From contig SICT01000027.1 of the NCBI GenBank assembly GCA_009691315.1, positions 1 to 12,591 of the forward strand: a DNA stretch of 12,591 nt. Direction: 5' to 3'. A model generated the notes under the pieces. That model had not been told where the DNA came from and did not search any database. It worked only from the letters and a program-made list of their open reading frames with translations. The translations under genes and the position numbers were made by a program. How positions within the stretch are numbered: the first letter of the stretch is position 1; each line of letters begins with the position of its first letter. The stretch is from Candidatus Uhrbacteria bacterium (GTDB lineage Bacteria > Patescibacteriota > Patescibacteriia > 2-12-FULL-60-25). Shown in pieces: positions 6,588 to 11,969 of this stretch.

Positions 6588-6616
6588 AATTTAGCATAAA
6601 AAGGCGCTCTTGTCAA
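6588..6616 (-). promoter_or_regulatory. Sigma70-type promoter of the J-domain/VWA operon
   Basis: Minus strand: a perfect TTGACA (6616-6611), a 17-nt spacer containing GCGCCTTTTT and ending TGC, then TAAATT (6593-6588). The spacer is similar to that of the promoter at 3655-3683. Confidence 0.8.
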
Positions 6617-6639
6617 TCCTCGAATTTCCGCTCTATTTC

Positions 6640-6661
6640 GATAAAAATCCTTCTTTTTATC
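6640..6661 (-). terminator. Possible weak terminator after the XRE regulator
   Basis: GATAAAAA and TTTTTATC form an 8-bp stem around a 6-nt loop, 7 nt after the regulator's stop codon. The stem is AT-only and read-out is uncertain; it may simply be AT-rich spacer upstream of the J-domain promoter. Confidence 0.3.
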
Positions 6662-6667
6662 CAATAT

Positions 6668-6877
6668 TCACGAAATTAATTTTTCTATACTGGTCTTGAA
6701 TACCCCCGCCAAACCGATCAGCGTCTTTACCGTTGGATTTTTATTCGCGCCAGACTCTAACTTAATAATCGTGTTGTAATTGACCTTTGCGTGTTTGGCC
6801 AATACTTCGCGGCTCAACTTCATACTCGCGCGATGTTTTATGATGTGTCCTGCGAGTTTTGAGAGATTATATTTCAT
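6668..6877 (-). CDS. XRE-family helix-turn-helix regulator
   Basis: The 69-residue product is almost entirely a Cro/C1-type helix-turn-helix: LAGHIIKHRASMKLSREVLAKHAKVNYNTIIKLESG, then a helix with TVKTLIGLAGVF. VLAKHAKVNYNTIIKLE is the recognition unit. Such proteins act as small DNA-binding repressors, often of themselves, a toxin or a neighbouring gene. No Shine-Dalgarno is visible; TATAAT lies about 15 nt upstream of the start, which suggests a very short leader. It is located between tRNA-Ser(GCT), upstream on the same strand, and the promoter of the J-domain operon. That makes it a candidate regulator of the operon, but this is only positional. Confidence 0.88.
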   Translation of the reverse strand: MKYNLSKLAGHIIKHRASMKLSREVLAKHAKVNYNTIIKLESGANKNPTVKTLIGLAGVFKTSIEKLIS

Positions 6878-6899
6878 AGAAAAAATAATTTATTATACC

Positions 6900-6937
6900 C
6901 TCCGAATGCGGTCCAAATCATTGAACGTCATTCGGAG
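6900..6937. promoter_or_regulatory. 9-bp inverted repeat upstream of the XRE gene
   Basis: CTCCGAATG (6900-6908) and CATTCGGAG (6929-6937) form a perfect dyad with a 20-nt spacer. The right arm overlaps the 3' end of tRNA-Ser and the left arm sits next to the TATAAT of the regulator. It could be the regulator's operator or an RNA hairpin formed after the tRNA. Confidence 0.4.
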
Positions 6938-7021
6938 AGGGAGGGATTTGAACCCTCGCGGGACTTTTGATCCCCTAGGAGATTAGCAATCTCCCCCCTT
7001 CAGCCTCTTGGGTACCTCTCC
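6933..7021 (-). tRNA. tRNA-Ser (anticodon GCU)
   Basis: Class II tRNA on the minus strand with acceptor GGAGAGG/CCTCTCC, anticodon stem GGAGA/TCTCC around TTGCTAA (anticodon GCT), a long variable arm, T-arm GAGGG/CCCTC with TTCAAAT, and the discriminator G typical of serine tRNAs. CCA is not encoded, unlike in the other two tRNAs of the window, so it must be added enzymatically. Confidence 0.95.
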
Positions 7022-7055
7022 ACGTTGTTTCGCTTCGCTTCACAGAAAATCAGAT

Positions 7056-7133
7056 CCCAAGAGTCTGCCTGGGCGTCTTTTGACGCCCGTTTAGATTGTC
7101 ACTGGCAATCTAAACCCTCTTGGGTACCTCTCC
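7056..7133 (-). repeat. Three-way-junction element with tRNA-Ser 5' copy in the tRNA leader
   Basis: An outer 8-bp stem CCCAAGAG (7056-7063)/CTCTTGGG (7117-7124) encloses two perfect hairpins: GGGCGTC/GACGCCC (7071-7088, TTTT loop) and GTTTAGATTG/CAATCTAAAC (7089-7115, 7-nt loop). The 18 bases 7116-7133 are an exact direct repeat of 7004-7021, the first 18 nt of the tRNA-Ser just downstream. No matching acceptor 3' strand or normal T-arm exists, so it is not itself a tRNA. Apart from this element, 7022-7219 holds only the promoter. Confidence 0.65.
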
Positions 7134-7164
7134 GTGCTCGGCTTATCGCACCGATCGCGAGCGT

Positions 7165-7193
7165 ATAATAGCGAGACAAAATGGAAAGAGCAA
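7165..7193 (-). promoter_or_regulatory. Probable promoter for tRNA-Ser(GCU)
   Basis: Minus strand TTGCTC (7193-7188), 17-nt spacer, TATTAT (7170-7165). Transcription would begin about 135 nt before the tRNA and include the structured element at 7056-7133. Confidence 0.45.
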
Positions 7194-7219
7194 GGTGGTT
7201 GGCTGAAAAAATTTTGGGA

Positions 7220-8296
7220 TTAGATTTGGTAGCGTTTATGGCTCAGCAAATTTAAGCTTACCTCCATGTAATTGATTTCTGCATCTAATTCTGATTCTGG
7301 CACACCTTGTTTATGTTTTCGGCGATATGAATCTACTACCGCTTGAAAGTAGGCCGCAATTTTTTGTTTGCGTTTTTGGTTATTCGAATCCAGAGGCTGT
7401 TTGTAACGTAAATCTCCTTTTCCTTGAGACCATTCTTCAATCGCTTGAATCATGCCATGCATCACTTCTCTGGCTTTGGCTACCTGCTCCTGCATGCGCT
7501 CACTCACGCCCCTGCTATCCGCACGCTCAATCATCGCGGCTTCGTAATGAAAGACATGCCGCTCTATATCCTCAGCCATGATTGTGGCAAATTCAATCGG
7601 GTCTAGATATTCAATCACGACGGTACAGCCCTCAAGCCAACCCCTCTCTTTTCTGCGGCGCGACTCAACATCACGAAAATACATTCCATCAAATTCTTCG
7701 TTCTCATGACGCTTGTCCAATTCCTGGAGTTCATTGGCGGCGGCATTCGTCACTCGAGAAGCGATATGCCATTCTGTTCGCAACTTTTCCCCTTTGCGTT
7801 TTTGTTTATTTTCCATGCACTTCGCTTTAATTTTTGCTTCTGCGGCTCTTGCCTCGTCTAACTTTTTCTTCAACGGAGCGCGCTGCACTTGAAACGTTTG
7901 ATAATATGGCTCGGTCAATAACATGAGATCCTTTCCTCTTTTTCCTCGATTCAACCATAACGTATCCATCCAACGTGTGACCTCACCTTTGATATCGGAA
8001 ATATTTTGATATTTTAACCAGGCATACACGTCTGCGACATCAAACAGCTTGTACAAACATTGTCCCAAATATTCTTCACGAGTTTTTTGATCAAAGAAAG
8101 CCACCACCTCATCGAGACTACGCTTGTCCGGTGACGTTCCAGGCGCTTGGCATAAACTTGGCATCAATTCCTTTTGCATGAGAGGCGCCAACTTGACAAA
8201 AAGCGCCTGAACACTGGATGGCAAATCACTAACCGCTCCCGGAACTTCATGGGAAGAGCTCGCTGGTTTATCCGATTTGATCAATTCTCTAGACAT
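7220..8296 (-). CDS. Unrecognised 358-residue soluble, helical protein
   Basis: I do not recognise this product. The start is set at ATG 8296 because GGAG (8305-8302) lies 5 nt upstream; the longer frame lacks such a site. No signal peptide or membrane helix is seen. The N-terminus is Ser/Pro-rich. A central highly charged stretch (about 142-175, LKKKLDEARAAEAKIKAK) looks like a coiled coil and is followed by further Lys/Arg/Glu-rich helices. Near the middle, CTVVIEYLDPIEFATIMAEDIE may be a small hydrophobic core, and the C-terminus has NQKRKQKIAAYFQAVVDSYRRKHKQG. It stands alone between two tRNA genes, with a TATGAT-like -10 just upstream. The helix-rich, charged make-up would suit a nucleic-acid- or protein-binding scaffold, but no function can be assigned. 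Confidence 0.75.
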   Translation of the reverse strand: MSRELIKSDKPASSSHEVPGAVSDLPSSVQALFVKLAPLMQKELMPSLCQAPGTSPDKRSLDEVVAFFDQKTREEYLGQCLYKLFDVADVYAWLKYQNISDIKGEVTRWMDTLWLNRGKRGKDLMLLTEPYYQTFQVQRAPLKKKLDEARAAEAKIKAKCMENKQKRKGEKLRTEWHIASRVTNAAANELQELDKRHENEEFDGMYFRDVESRRRKERGWLEGCTVVIEYLDPIEFATIMAEDIERHVFHYEAAMIERADSRGVSERMQEQVAKAREVMHGMIQAIEEWSQGKGDLRYKQPLDSNNQKRKQKIAAYFQAVVDSYRRKHKQGVPESELDAEINYMEVSLNLLSHKRYQI

Positions 8297-8349
8297 AATT
8301 ACTCCAATCATAACAAAAAGAAGCATGGGATCCAATGAGTGACAATCCC

Positions 8350-8378
8350 TCGACAAGAAAATTATTTTCGCCTATGAT
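8350..8378 (+). promoter_or_regulatory. Promoter of tRNA-Ser(UGA)
   Basis: TCGACA (8350-8355), 17-nt spacer, TATGAT (8373-8378), 11 nt before the mature tRNA 5' end. Confidence 0.6.
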
Positions 8379-8389
8379 TTGTCTCGCGC

Positions 8390-8479
8390 GGAGAGGTGGC
8401 TGAGTGGTCGAAAGCACCGGACTTGAAATCCGGCGTAGCCGAAAGGTTACCGTGAGTTCGAATCTCACCCTCTCCGCCA
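8390..8479 (+). tRNA. tRNA-Ser (anticodon UGA)
   Basis: Class II tRNA: acceptor GGAGAGG/CCTCTCC, D-arm GCTGAGTGGTCGAAAGC, anticodon stem CCGGA/TCCGG around CTTGAAA (anticodon TGA), a long variable arm, T-arm GTGAG/CTCAC with TTCGAAT, discriminator G, and encoded CCA (8477-8479). Confidence 0.96.
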
Positions 8480-8517
8480 AAATTCGGAATTCAAATTTCC
8501 GCCAAAAATAAGGATTC

Positions 8518-8534
8518 GCCACGCTCCGCGTGGC
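8518..8534. other. GC-rich hairpin between tRNA-Ser and the PRTase gene
   Basis: GCCACGC/GCGTGGC forms a perfect 7-bp stem with a 3-nt loop, followed by an A-rich rather than T-rich run. It may end or process the tRNA transcript; there is no other signal in 8480-8607 except the duplicated TCCGCCAAAA. Confidence 0.4.
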
Positions 8535-8607
8535 TCAAAAAATACGGTTCCGCTCGTGTTGCAATTCAAAAAAACACGCGGCAAACTTAGTAGTTAATAA
8601 TAAATCT

Positions 8608-9654
8608 ATGGTAAATTTTGAAATGCTGTTAGGCGGCAGTCATGTAGGTTTTAAAAAACGAGAACGCTCGCCCCTTTCAGATCAGGAACGTGAGGCTAAA
8701 TTAGAAAATGAAAGAAAACTACAAGAGGGCATTCGTGTTTTACGACAATTAAGAACATGGGCATTGGAAGAACAGGACTCGATTGCTCGTCAAAATATCT
8801 TGAAAGAGGCTCATCAATTTTCTATACAAATGGCCGAAGTAATTCTAAATCAAGCTCTTGGCGATAAACCATCCCCAATTAACTCTTCTTTTTTAGAAAC
8901 ACTCCAACAGGCACGGAGCGAACATGCTGACCAAGACGCTGGTTCTGGGCATGGTATTCCTCCGCAGTTTTCAATACAAAATCTTTTTCGCGCAACAGAT
9001 GACATGCTCGTTAGAGTTGAAGAAAAGGCTCAATCAATTGTCACGCCAACTCACAAGATTACCCAAGAAGAAATAAACTATGTGCTTCAAGAATTTTTGA
9101 GAGGCACGAACGATTTAAGCATAAACGCAGTAGAAAAGTTTTTTGAAAAAGATACAAAAATTGGCGGGATTTTAAGCGGCGGAAGTGTTTATGTTGAATT
9201 GGTAAAAAAAATCGTTGCTAGATATGGCGACCCTTCTCTTACGCTCAATTCTTTCGTAATCGCCGTAGATAAAGAGAACGAAAAAGCTGTAGTTGAGACA
9301 AGCGAATCCGATGTAGCTACCAAAACCGTTATCGTAACGGACGATATGATTGATAAGGGCGGTACACTATTGACTGCTTTGTGGTTAACGGGTGAAAAAT
9401 TCCCAAACGCAACTATTTATTCTGGCAAAGGCACAGACCAGCCCGGTGGTTTTAAAAAGCGTCGTAACGAAAAACATACGGGTCATCTCGCAGGATTGTT
9501 TCAGGATTTTGCAGACCTTTCGGAGGAGGGACGAAATGATGAAGCACTTGCTCTTTTTGGACGAGCAGAAGAATATGCAAAGGAAAATAAAGTTGCGTTA
9601 CAACCCGGTTGGCATAAGCGAAAAGAGCGCATTGAAAAACAAATGAAGAAATAG
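8608..9654 (+). CDS. Phosphoribosyltransferase-domain protein
   Basis: With the ATG at 8608 the product has 348 residues. The C-terminal half carries a type I phosphoribosyltransferase fold: the PRPP-binding motif TVIVTDDMIDKGGT (about 240-253) is a clear match to the family consensus of hydrophobic residues, D(D/E) and a GGT/TGGT end, and IGGILSGGSVYVELV upstream fits the earlier substrate loop. A charged helical N-terminal region of about 150 residues is unassigned. Such enzymes move phosphoribosyl groups in purine, pyrimidine or cofactor salvage; the acceptor base cannot be told. An in-frame GTG at 8530 would add 26 residues but overlaps the hairpin at 8518-8534, so it is less likely. There is no Shine-Dalgarno at ATG 8608. 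It is AT-richer than the 2-6.5 kb block. Confidence 0.8.
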   Translation: MVNFEMLLGGSHVGFKKRERSPLSDQEREAKLENERKLQEGIRVLRQLRTWALEEQDSIARQNILKEAHQFSIQMAEVILNQALGDKPSPINSSFLETLQQARSEHADQDAGSGHGIPPQFSIQNLFRATDDMLVRVEEKAQSIVTPTHKITQEEINYVLQEFLRGTNDLSINAVEKFFEKDTKIGGILSGGSVYVELVKKIVARYGDPSLTLNSFVIAVDKENEKAVVETSESDVATKTVIVTDDMIDKGGTLLTALWLTGEKFPNATIYSGKGTDQPGGFKKRRNEKHTGHLAGLFQDFADLSEEGRNDEALALFGRAEEYAKENKVALQPGWHKRKERIEKQMKK

Positions 9655-9726
9655 TTTTCTGTAGGTGAGCCAATTCTATATTGTGCAAAAGTAGCCACCG
9701 AATTTCCGAAAACCCCCAGTCCGAAA

Positions 9727-9765
9727 CCCGCCCGCATTCCTCCCCAGACCCCTCCTGCGGGCGGG
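9727..9765. repeat. GC-rich 10-bp inverted repeat element
   Basis: CCCGCCCGCA (9727-9736) and TGCGGGCGGG (9756-9765) are perfect inverted copies with a 19-nt spacer rich in C runs. The surrounding gene-free stretch (9655-10083) is GC-rich here and AT-rich further on, which suggests an imported or dispersed repeat. No T-run follows on either strand. Confidence 0.6.
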
Positions 9766-9883
9766 AATACAGCCAAGGCAGGGCGAATCCTTTTCCCCAG
9801 ACAAATTGTTTCGTCCTGCCGAGTCCGCTTTAATCATTTGGATTTTGCTCGAAATAGTTTCGAACTTTGTCCAACAAACACCG

Positions 9884-9961
9884 CCACACTTCACTAAAGC
9901 TACGTGTGGTCTTTGACCACAACGAAGGAGGTTTTGCGAAGTGTGGTACTCGAAGCTTTAG
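9884..9961. repeat. Interleaved palindromic element (pseudoknot topology)
   Basis: CCACACTTC (9884-9892) is the inverse complement of GAAGTGTGG (9938-9946). CTAAAGCT (9894-9901) is the inverse complement of AGCTTTAG (9954-9961). Between them TGTGGTC/GACCACA (9905-9921) is a perfect 7-bp hairpin with a TTT loop. The two long pairings cross each other. The reading frames across it look like translated repeat, not a gene. Confidence 0.6.
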
Positions 9962-9985
9962 CGTAGGGTACCTCCCCCAGTTGGT

Positions 9986-10072
9986 ATGTACTACGTTTAT
10001 CTTTTAAAACTTGTAAATAAATATTACAGGATAAGTGATGATGCTCTTGCAGTCGAGGGAGCGGGGATTTGA
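9986..10072 (+). pseudogene. Possible N-terminal remnant of a GIY-YIG nuclease
   Basis: A short frame of 28 codons begins MYYVYLLKLVNKYYRIS, which resembles the first two strands of small GIY-YIG endonucleases (the YVYLL and KYYIG strands). It then diverges and stops. The rest of the domain is not found in any frame downstream. It may be a decayed insertion or a chance resemblance. Confidence 0.3.
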
Positions 10073-10083
10073 AATAAGGGTGT

Positions 10084-10117
10084 TTGACGGGTCGAAAAAT
10101 GTATGATAAATTCATAC
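10084..10117 (+). promoter_or_regulatory. Promoter and operator of the RelBE/ParDE-type pair
   Basis: TTGACG (10084-10089), 17-nt spacer, TAAATT (10107-10112). A perfect dyad GTATGA (10101-10106)/TCATAC (10112-10117) covers the -10 box, as expected for an operator bound by the antitoxin. Confidence 0.6.
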
Positions 10118-10137
10118 CATAATATCATATATATCCC

Positions 10138-10359
10138 ATGTCTACTCTTTCCGTTCCGCTTACCGCGCAATTAGATACTTTTGTGAAGCAGATGGTTCAT
10201 AAAGGTTTTGGTGCGAATAAAGCAGACGTTGTGCGCCGTGCGCTCACGAGACTCGCCGAAGACGAAGCTATTTTTTCTGTCTTACGATCAGAACAAGAAC
10301 TTAAAGAAGGCAAAGCTCTCCACGGCAACCTACACAAACTCCTTAAAGCTCTCCCGTAA
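10138..10359 (+). CDS. Ribbon-helix-helix antitoxin
   Basis: The 73-residue product begins STLSVPLTAQLDTFVKQMV, the beta strand and first helix of a ribbon-helix-helix DNA-binding domain. GFGANKADVVRRALTRLAEDEAI follows as the second helix, and the C-terminal helix would bind the toxin. Antitoxins of the ParD/RelB/DinJ group bind their own promoter as dimers; the dyad over the -10 box just upstream fits this. There is no Shine-Dalgarno, and the ATG is about 20 nt after the expected transcription start. The toxin gene begins 3 nt after its stop. Confidence 0.85.
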   Translation: MSTLSVPLTAQLDTFVKQMVHKGFGANKADVVRRALTRLAEDEAIFSVLRSEQELKEGKALHGNLHKLLKALP

Positions 10360-10362
10360 TCT

Positions 10363-10620
10363 ATGGAGCTTGTTTATGCGCCAACATTCCTGCGCATGCT
10401 GAAATCACTTCCTTCGGACTTGCAAGATGAAGCGATAGAAAAAATAGATTTATTTCAGCATCAAAATAATCATCCTTCTTTAAAAGCACACAAACTCAAA
10501 GGACGTTTATTGGGACGATGGAGCTTTTCCGTCAACTACAAGATTCGCATCGTATTTTTAAAAATGCATTCTAAAAAAATCTGTCTTTTAGCGATTGGTG
10601 ATCATGACGTTTATCTGTAA
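10363..10620 (+). CDS. RelE/ParE-type toxin
   Basis: The 85-residue product follows the RelE/ParE superfamily layout: MELVYAPTFLRMLKSLP, a helix ending in DLFQHQ, HKLKGRLLGRWSFSVNYKIRIVF in the beta sheet, and LLAIGDHDVYL at the end, like the family's GHHDVY close. RelE/YafQ members cut mRNA on the ribosome and ParE members block gyrase; the sequence does not decide between them. The Lys/Arg-rich strands and the His in GDHDVY favour an mRNA interferase. It forms an operon with the antitoxin, and its 3' end faces the comF-like gene with only 15 nt between stops. Confidence 0.88.
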   Translation: MELVYAPTFLRMLKSLPSDLQDEAIEKIDLFQHQNNHPSLKAHKLKGRLLGRWSFSVNYKIRIVFLKMHSKKICLLAIGDHDVYL

Positions 10621-10635
10621 AAGAAAGGCTGGTTC

Positions 10636-11286
10636 TTATTTCCCCTTCGCAATCGTAAAAAGATGCACGCTTGGAGCGCCAGCGGCGAGGAGCATGCGTG
10701 CAGCTTCTTGCGCGGTGGCACCGGTGGTTAAAATATCATCAATGAGGAGAACGGGTGCATGAACTGGATGGATGATCGAAAATGCCCCGCGTATATTCAC
10801 TTGACGTGTGGCATCTGCCGGGAGAGTCGCGTTTGCCCGCAGATGTTTGACCCGCTGCAAAAGCGTCTCACGTTGTGCCCATGGCACGAGCGAGCGAGTC
10901 ACCATATCAGCTAAAAGCGAGGCGTGATCCATCCCCCGCTCACGCAAGCGACGCGGATCACCTGGAATCGAAGTGACCACAAGCTCGGATAAATTGGCCC
11001 AAGGCCATGGCTCCGCATACTGATCACGAAAACGTTTGAGCCAGATTTCCCAACTGCCCTGCAAACAGGATGCGGAGTGATATTTGAACGTGGTGAGCAT
11101 CTGGCGTAATTTTGGATTGGCATACGAACCGGTCGTGATGATTGAAGAGAATGGCGAGATGGATTCCTGCGCCTGATGATAGGAAAAAACGGAACGCTGA
11201 CAAGCATCACAAAACCAGGATCCATCTTCCCCGCAGGTCACGCAGGTTGGCGGATAAAGGATGTCGAGCAGGGAACGAAATAACAT
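10636..11286 (-). CDS. comF: ComF-type amidophosphoribosyltransferase-like protein
   Basis: The 216-residue product opens with a zinc-ribbon-like segment, LYPPTCVTCGEDGSWFCDACQ. The middle (SYANPKLRQMLTTFKYHSA) matches the ComF pattern, as do IPGDPRRLRERGMDHASLLA and the PRPP-binding motif VLLIDDILTTGATAQEAARML at the end. ComF/ComFC proteins are needed for DNA uptake during competence; the reaction is unknown. ATG 11286 is used; a TTG at 11346 would read through the heptamer array. No Shine-Dalgarno precedes the ATG, as the array ends 1 nt upstream. It follows the membrane protein gene and VirB4-like gene on the same strand. Confidence 0.88.
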   Translation of the reverse strand: MLFRSLLDILYPPTCVTCGEDGSWFCDACQRSVFSYHQAQESISPFSSIITTGSYANPKLRQMLTTFKYHSASCLQGSWEIWLKRFRDQYAEPWPWANLSELVVTSIPGDPRRLRERGMDHASLLADMVTRSLVPWAQRETLLQRVKHLRANATLPADATRQVNIRGAFSIIHPVHAPVLLIDDILTTGATAQEAARMLLAAGAPSVHLFTIAKGK

Positions 11287-11287
11287 C

Positions 11288-11349
11288 GTATCGGGTATTG
11301 AGTATTCAGTATCGAGTATACTCAATACCCAATACACGATACTCAATAC
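11288..11349. repeat. Head-to-head heptamer array upstream of comF
   Basis: Four 7-mers (GTATCGG, GTATTGA, GTATTCA, GTATCGA) run up to a central GTATAC palindrome, and four inverse 7-mers (TCAATAC, CCAATAC, ACGATAC, TCAATAC) run away from it. The whole can fold into an imperfect long hairpin. It occupies nearly the entire 67-nt gap between the upstream stop (11354) and the comF start (11286). Confidence 0.75.
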
Positions 11350-11353
11350 TTGC

Positions 11354-11962
11354 CTACAACGCCAATGCTTGAGACGAAATATTTGTCACGATCCAAGCGG
11401 TACCGGATTTCTGCATGGTCAGAGAAAATTCTTGATAGGTTGGAGCGCTTTTTTCGCCAACAGATTGGGTTGTGACTTGGGCTTGAACCGTTAGCTGTGC
11501 GCCCGTGCGACTCCCCATAGGTAGAGGTGAGATGATGCGCGCAGACAAAACATGGGTGGTCTGACCCCAAGACGGTCCATAGGCAGGGTGCGTTTGGATT
11601 AAACGCTCACGCTCATTTTGCAAAAAGACTTGTACCTCTGCTGAAGCATCCAAACCGGCCAAACGAATCGCTTCAAACGCATCAACACTTGAGTAACTTC
11701 CTTGACGCCCAACAAAGGCAGAGGCCTGCTGTTTAAGCTTATCCTGCAATTGACGCTCTGTCTGCTCTTCAGGGGAAATCGCGAGCGGGGTCCTTGGCGC
11801 ACCAGAAGGTTGCGACGGCGGTTTTTTCCCGCCGGTCTGACCGAGGCCAGATCCTGAGGGTAAAATTTTTGTACGGATCGGATATAACATCCAAATCAGC
11901 ACAGCGATGATAATCGCGGCACCTCCAATCATGAGAAGAATAACCCAAAAACGTTTATTCAT
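11354..11962 (-). CDS. Single-pass membrane protein of the VirB4-linked locus
   Basis: The 202-residue product has a short cytoplasmic N-terminus, one hydrophobic helix at about 5-26 (FWVILLMIGGAAIIIAVLIWML), a Pro/Gly/Ser-rich linker (about 34-62) and a predicted external domain of about 130 residues (LQDKLKQQASAFVGRQ to IVTNISSQALAL). The C-terminal half is strand-rich, ending TYQEFSLTMQKSGTAWIVTNIS, like a small VirB8- or NTF2-type domain; this is a structural guess. It begins 7 nt after the stop of the VirB4-like gene, so it is in the same operon and is probably an envelope subunit of the same secretion or DNA-transfer apparatus. Confidence 0.75.
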   Translation of the reverse strand: MNKRFWVILLMIGGAAIIIAVLIWMLYPIRTKILPSGSGLGQTGGKKPPSQPSGAPRTPLAISPEEQTERQLQDKLKQQASAFVGRQGSYSSVDAFEAIRLAGLDASAEVQVFLQNERERLIQTHPAYGPSWGQTTHVLSARIISPLPMGSRTGAQLTVQAQVTTQSVGEKSAPTYQEFSLTMQKSGTAWIVTNISSQALAL

Positions 11963-11969
11963 ACTGTTT

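Noticed and set aside
5283..6599. A 438-codon open frame on the + strand
   Set aside because: It lies antisense to the J-domain gene, which has the HPD motif, a ribosome-binding site and a promoter. The + strand product shows no recognisable domain.
7022..7133. A second tRNA-Ser gene
   Set aside because: Only the first 18 nt are shared; no 3' acceptor strand and no normal T-arm can be found.
8289..8522. A 77-codon - strand frame over tRNA-Ser(UGA)
   Set aside because: It crosses the tRNA, and its RVRFELT-type peptide is a typical by-product of translating a tRNA antisense.
9501..9894. Minus-strand frames of 91 and 72 codons in the repeat stretch
   Set aside because: They consist of the PRTase antisense and translated GC-rich repeat (Gly/Arg-rich), with no ribosome-binding site.
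11288..11349. CRISPR array
   Set aside because: The units are 7 bp without spacers and are inverted about a centre, and no cas genes are nearby.
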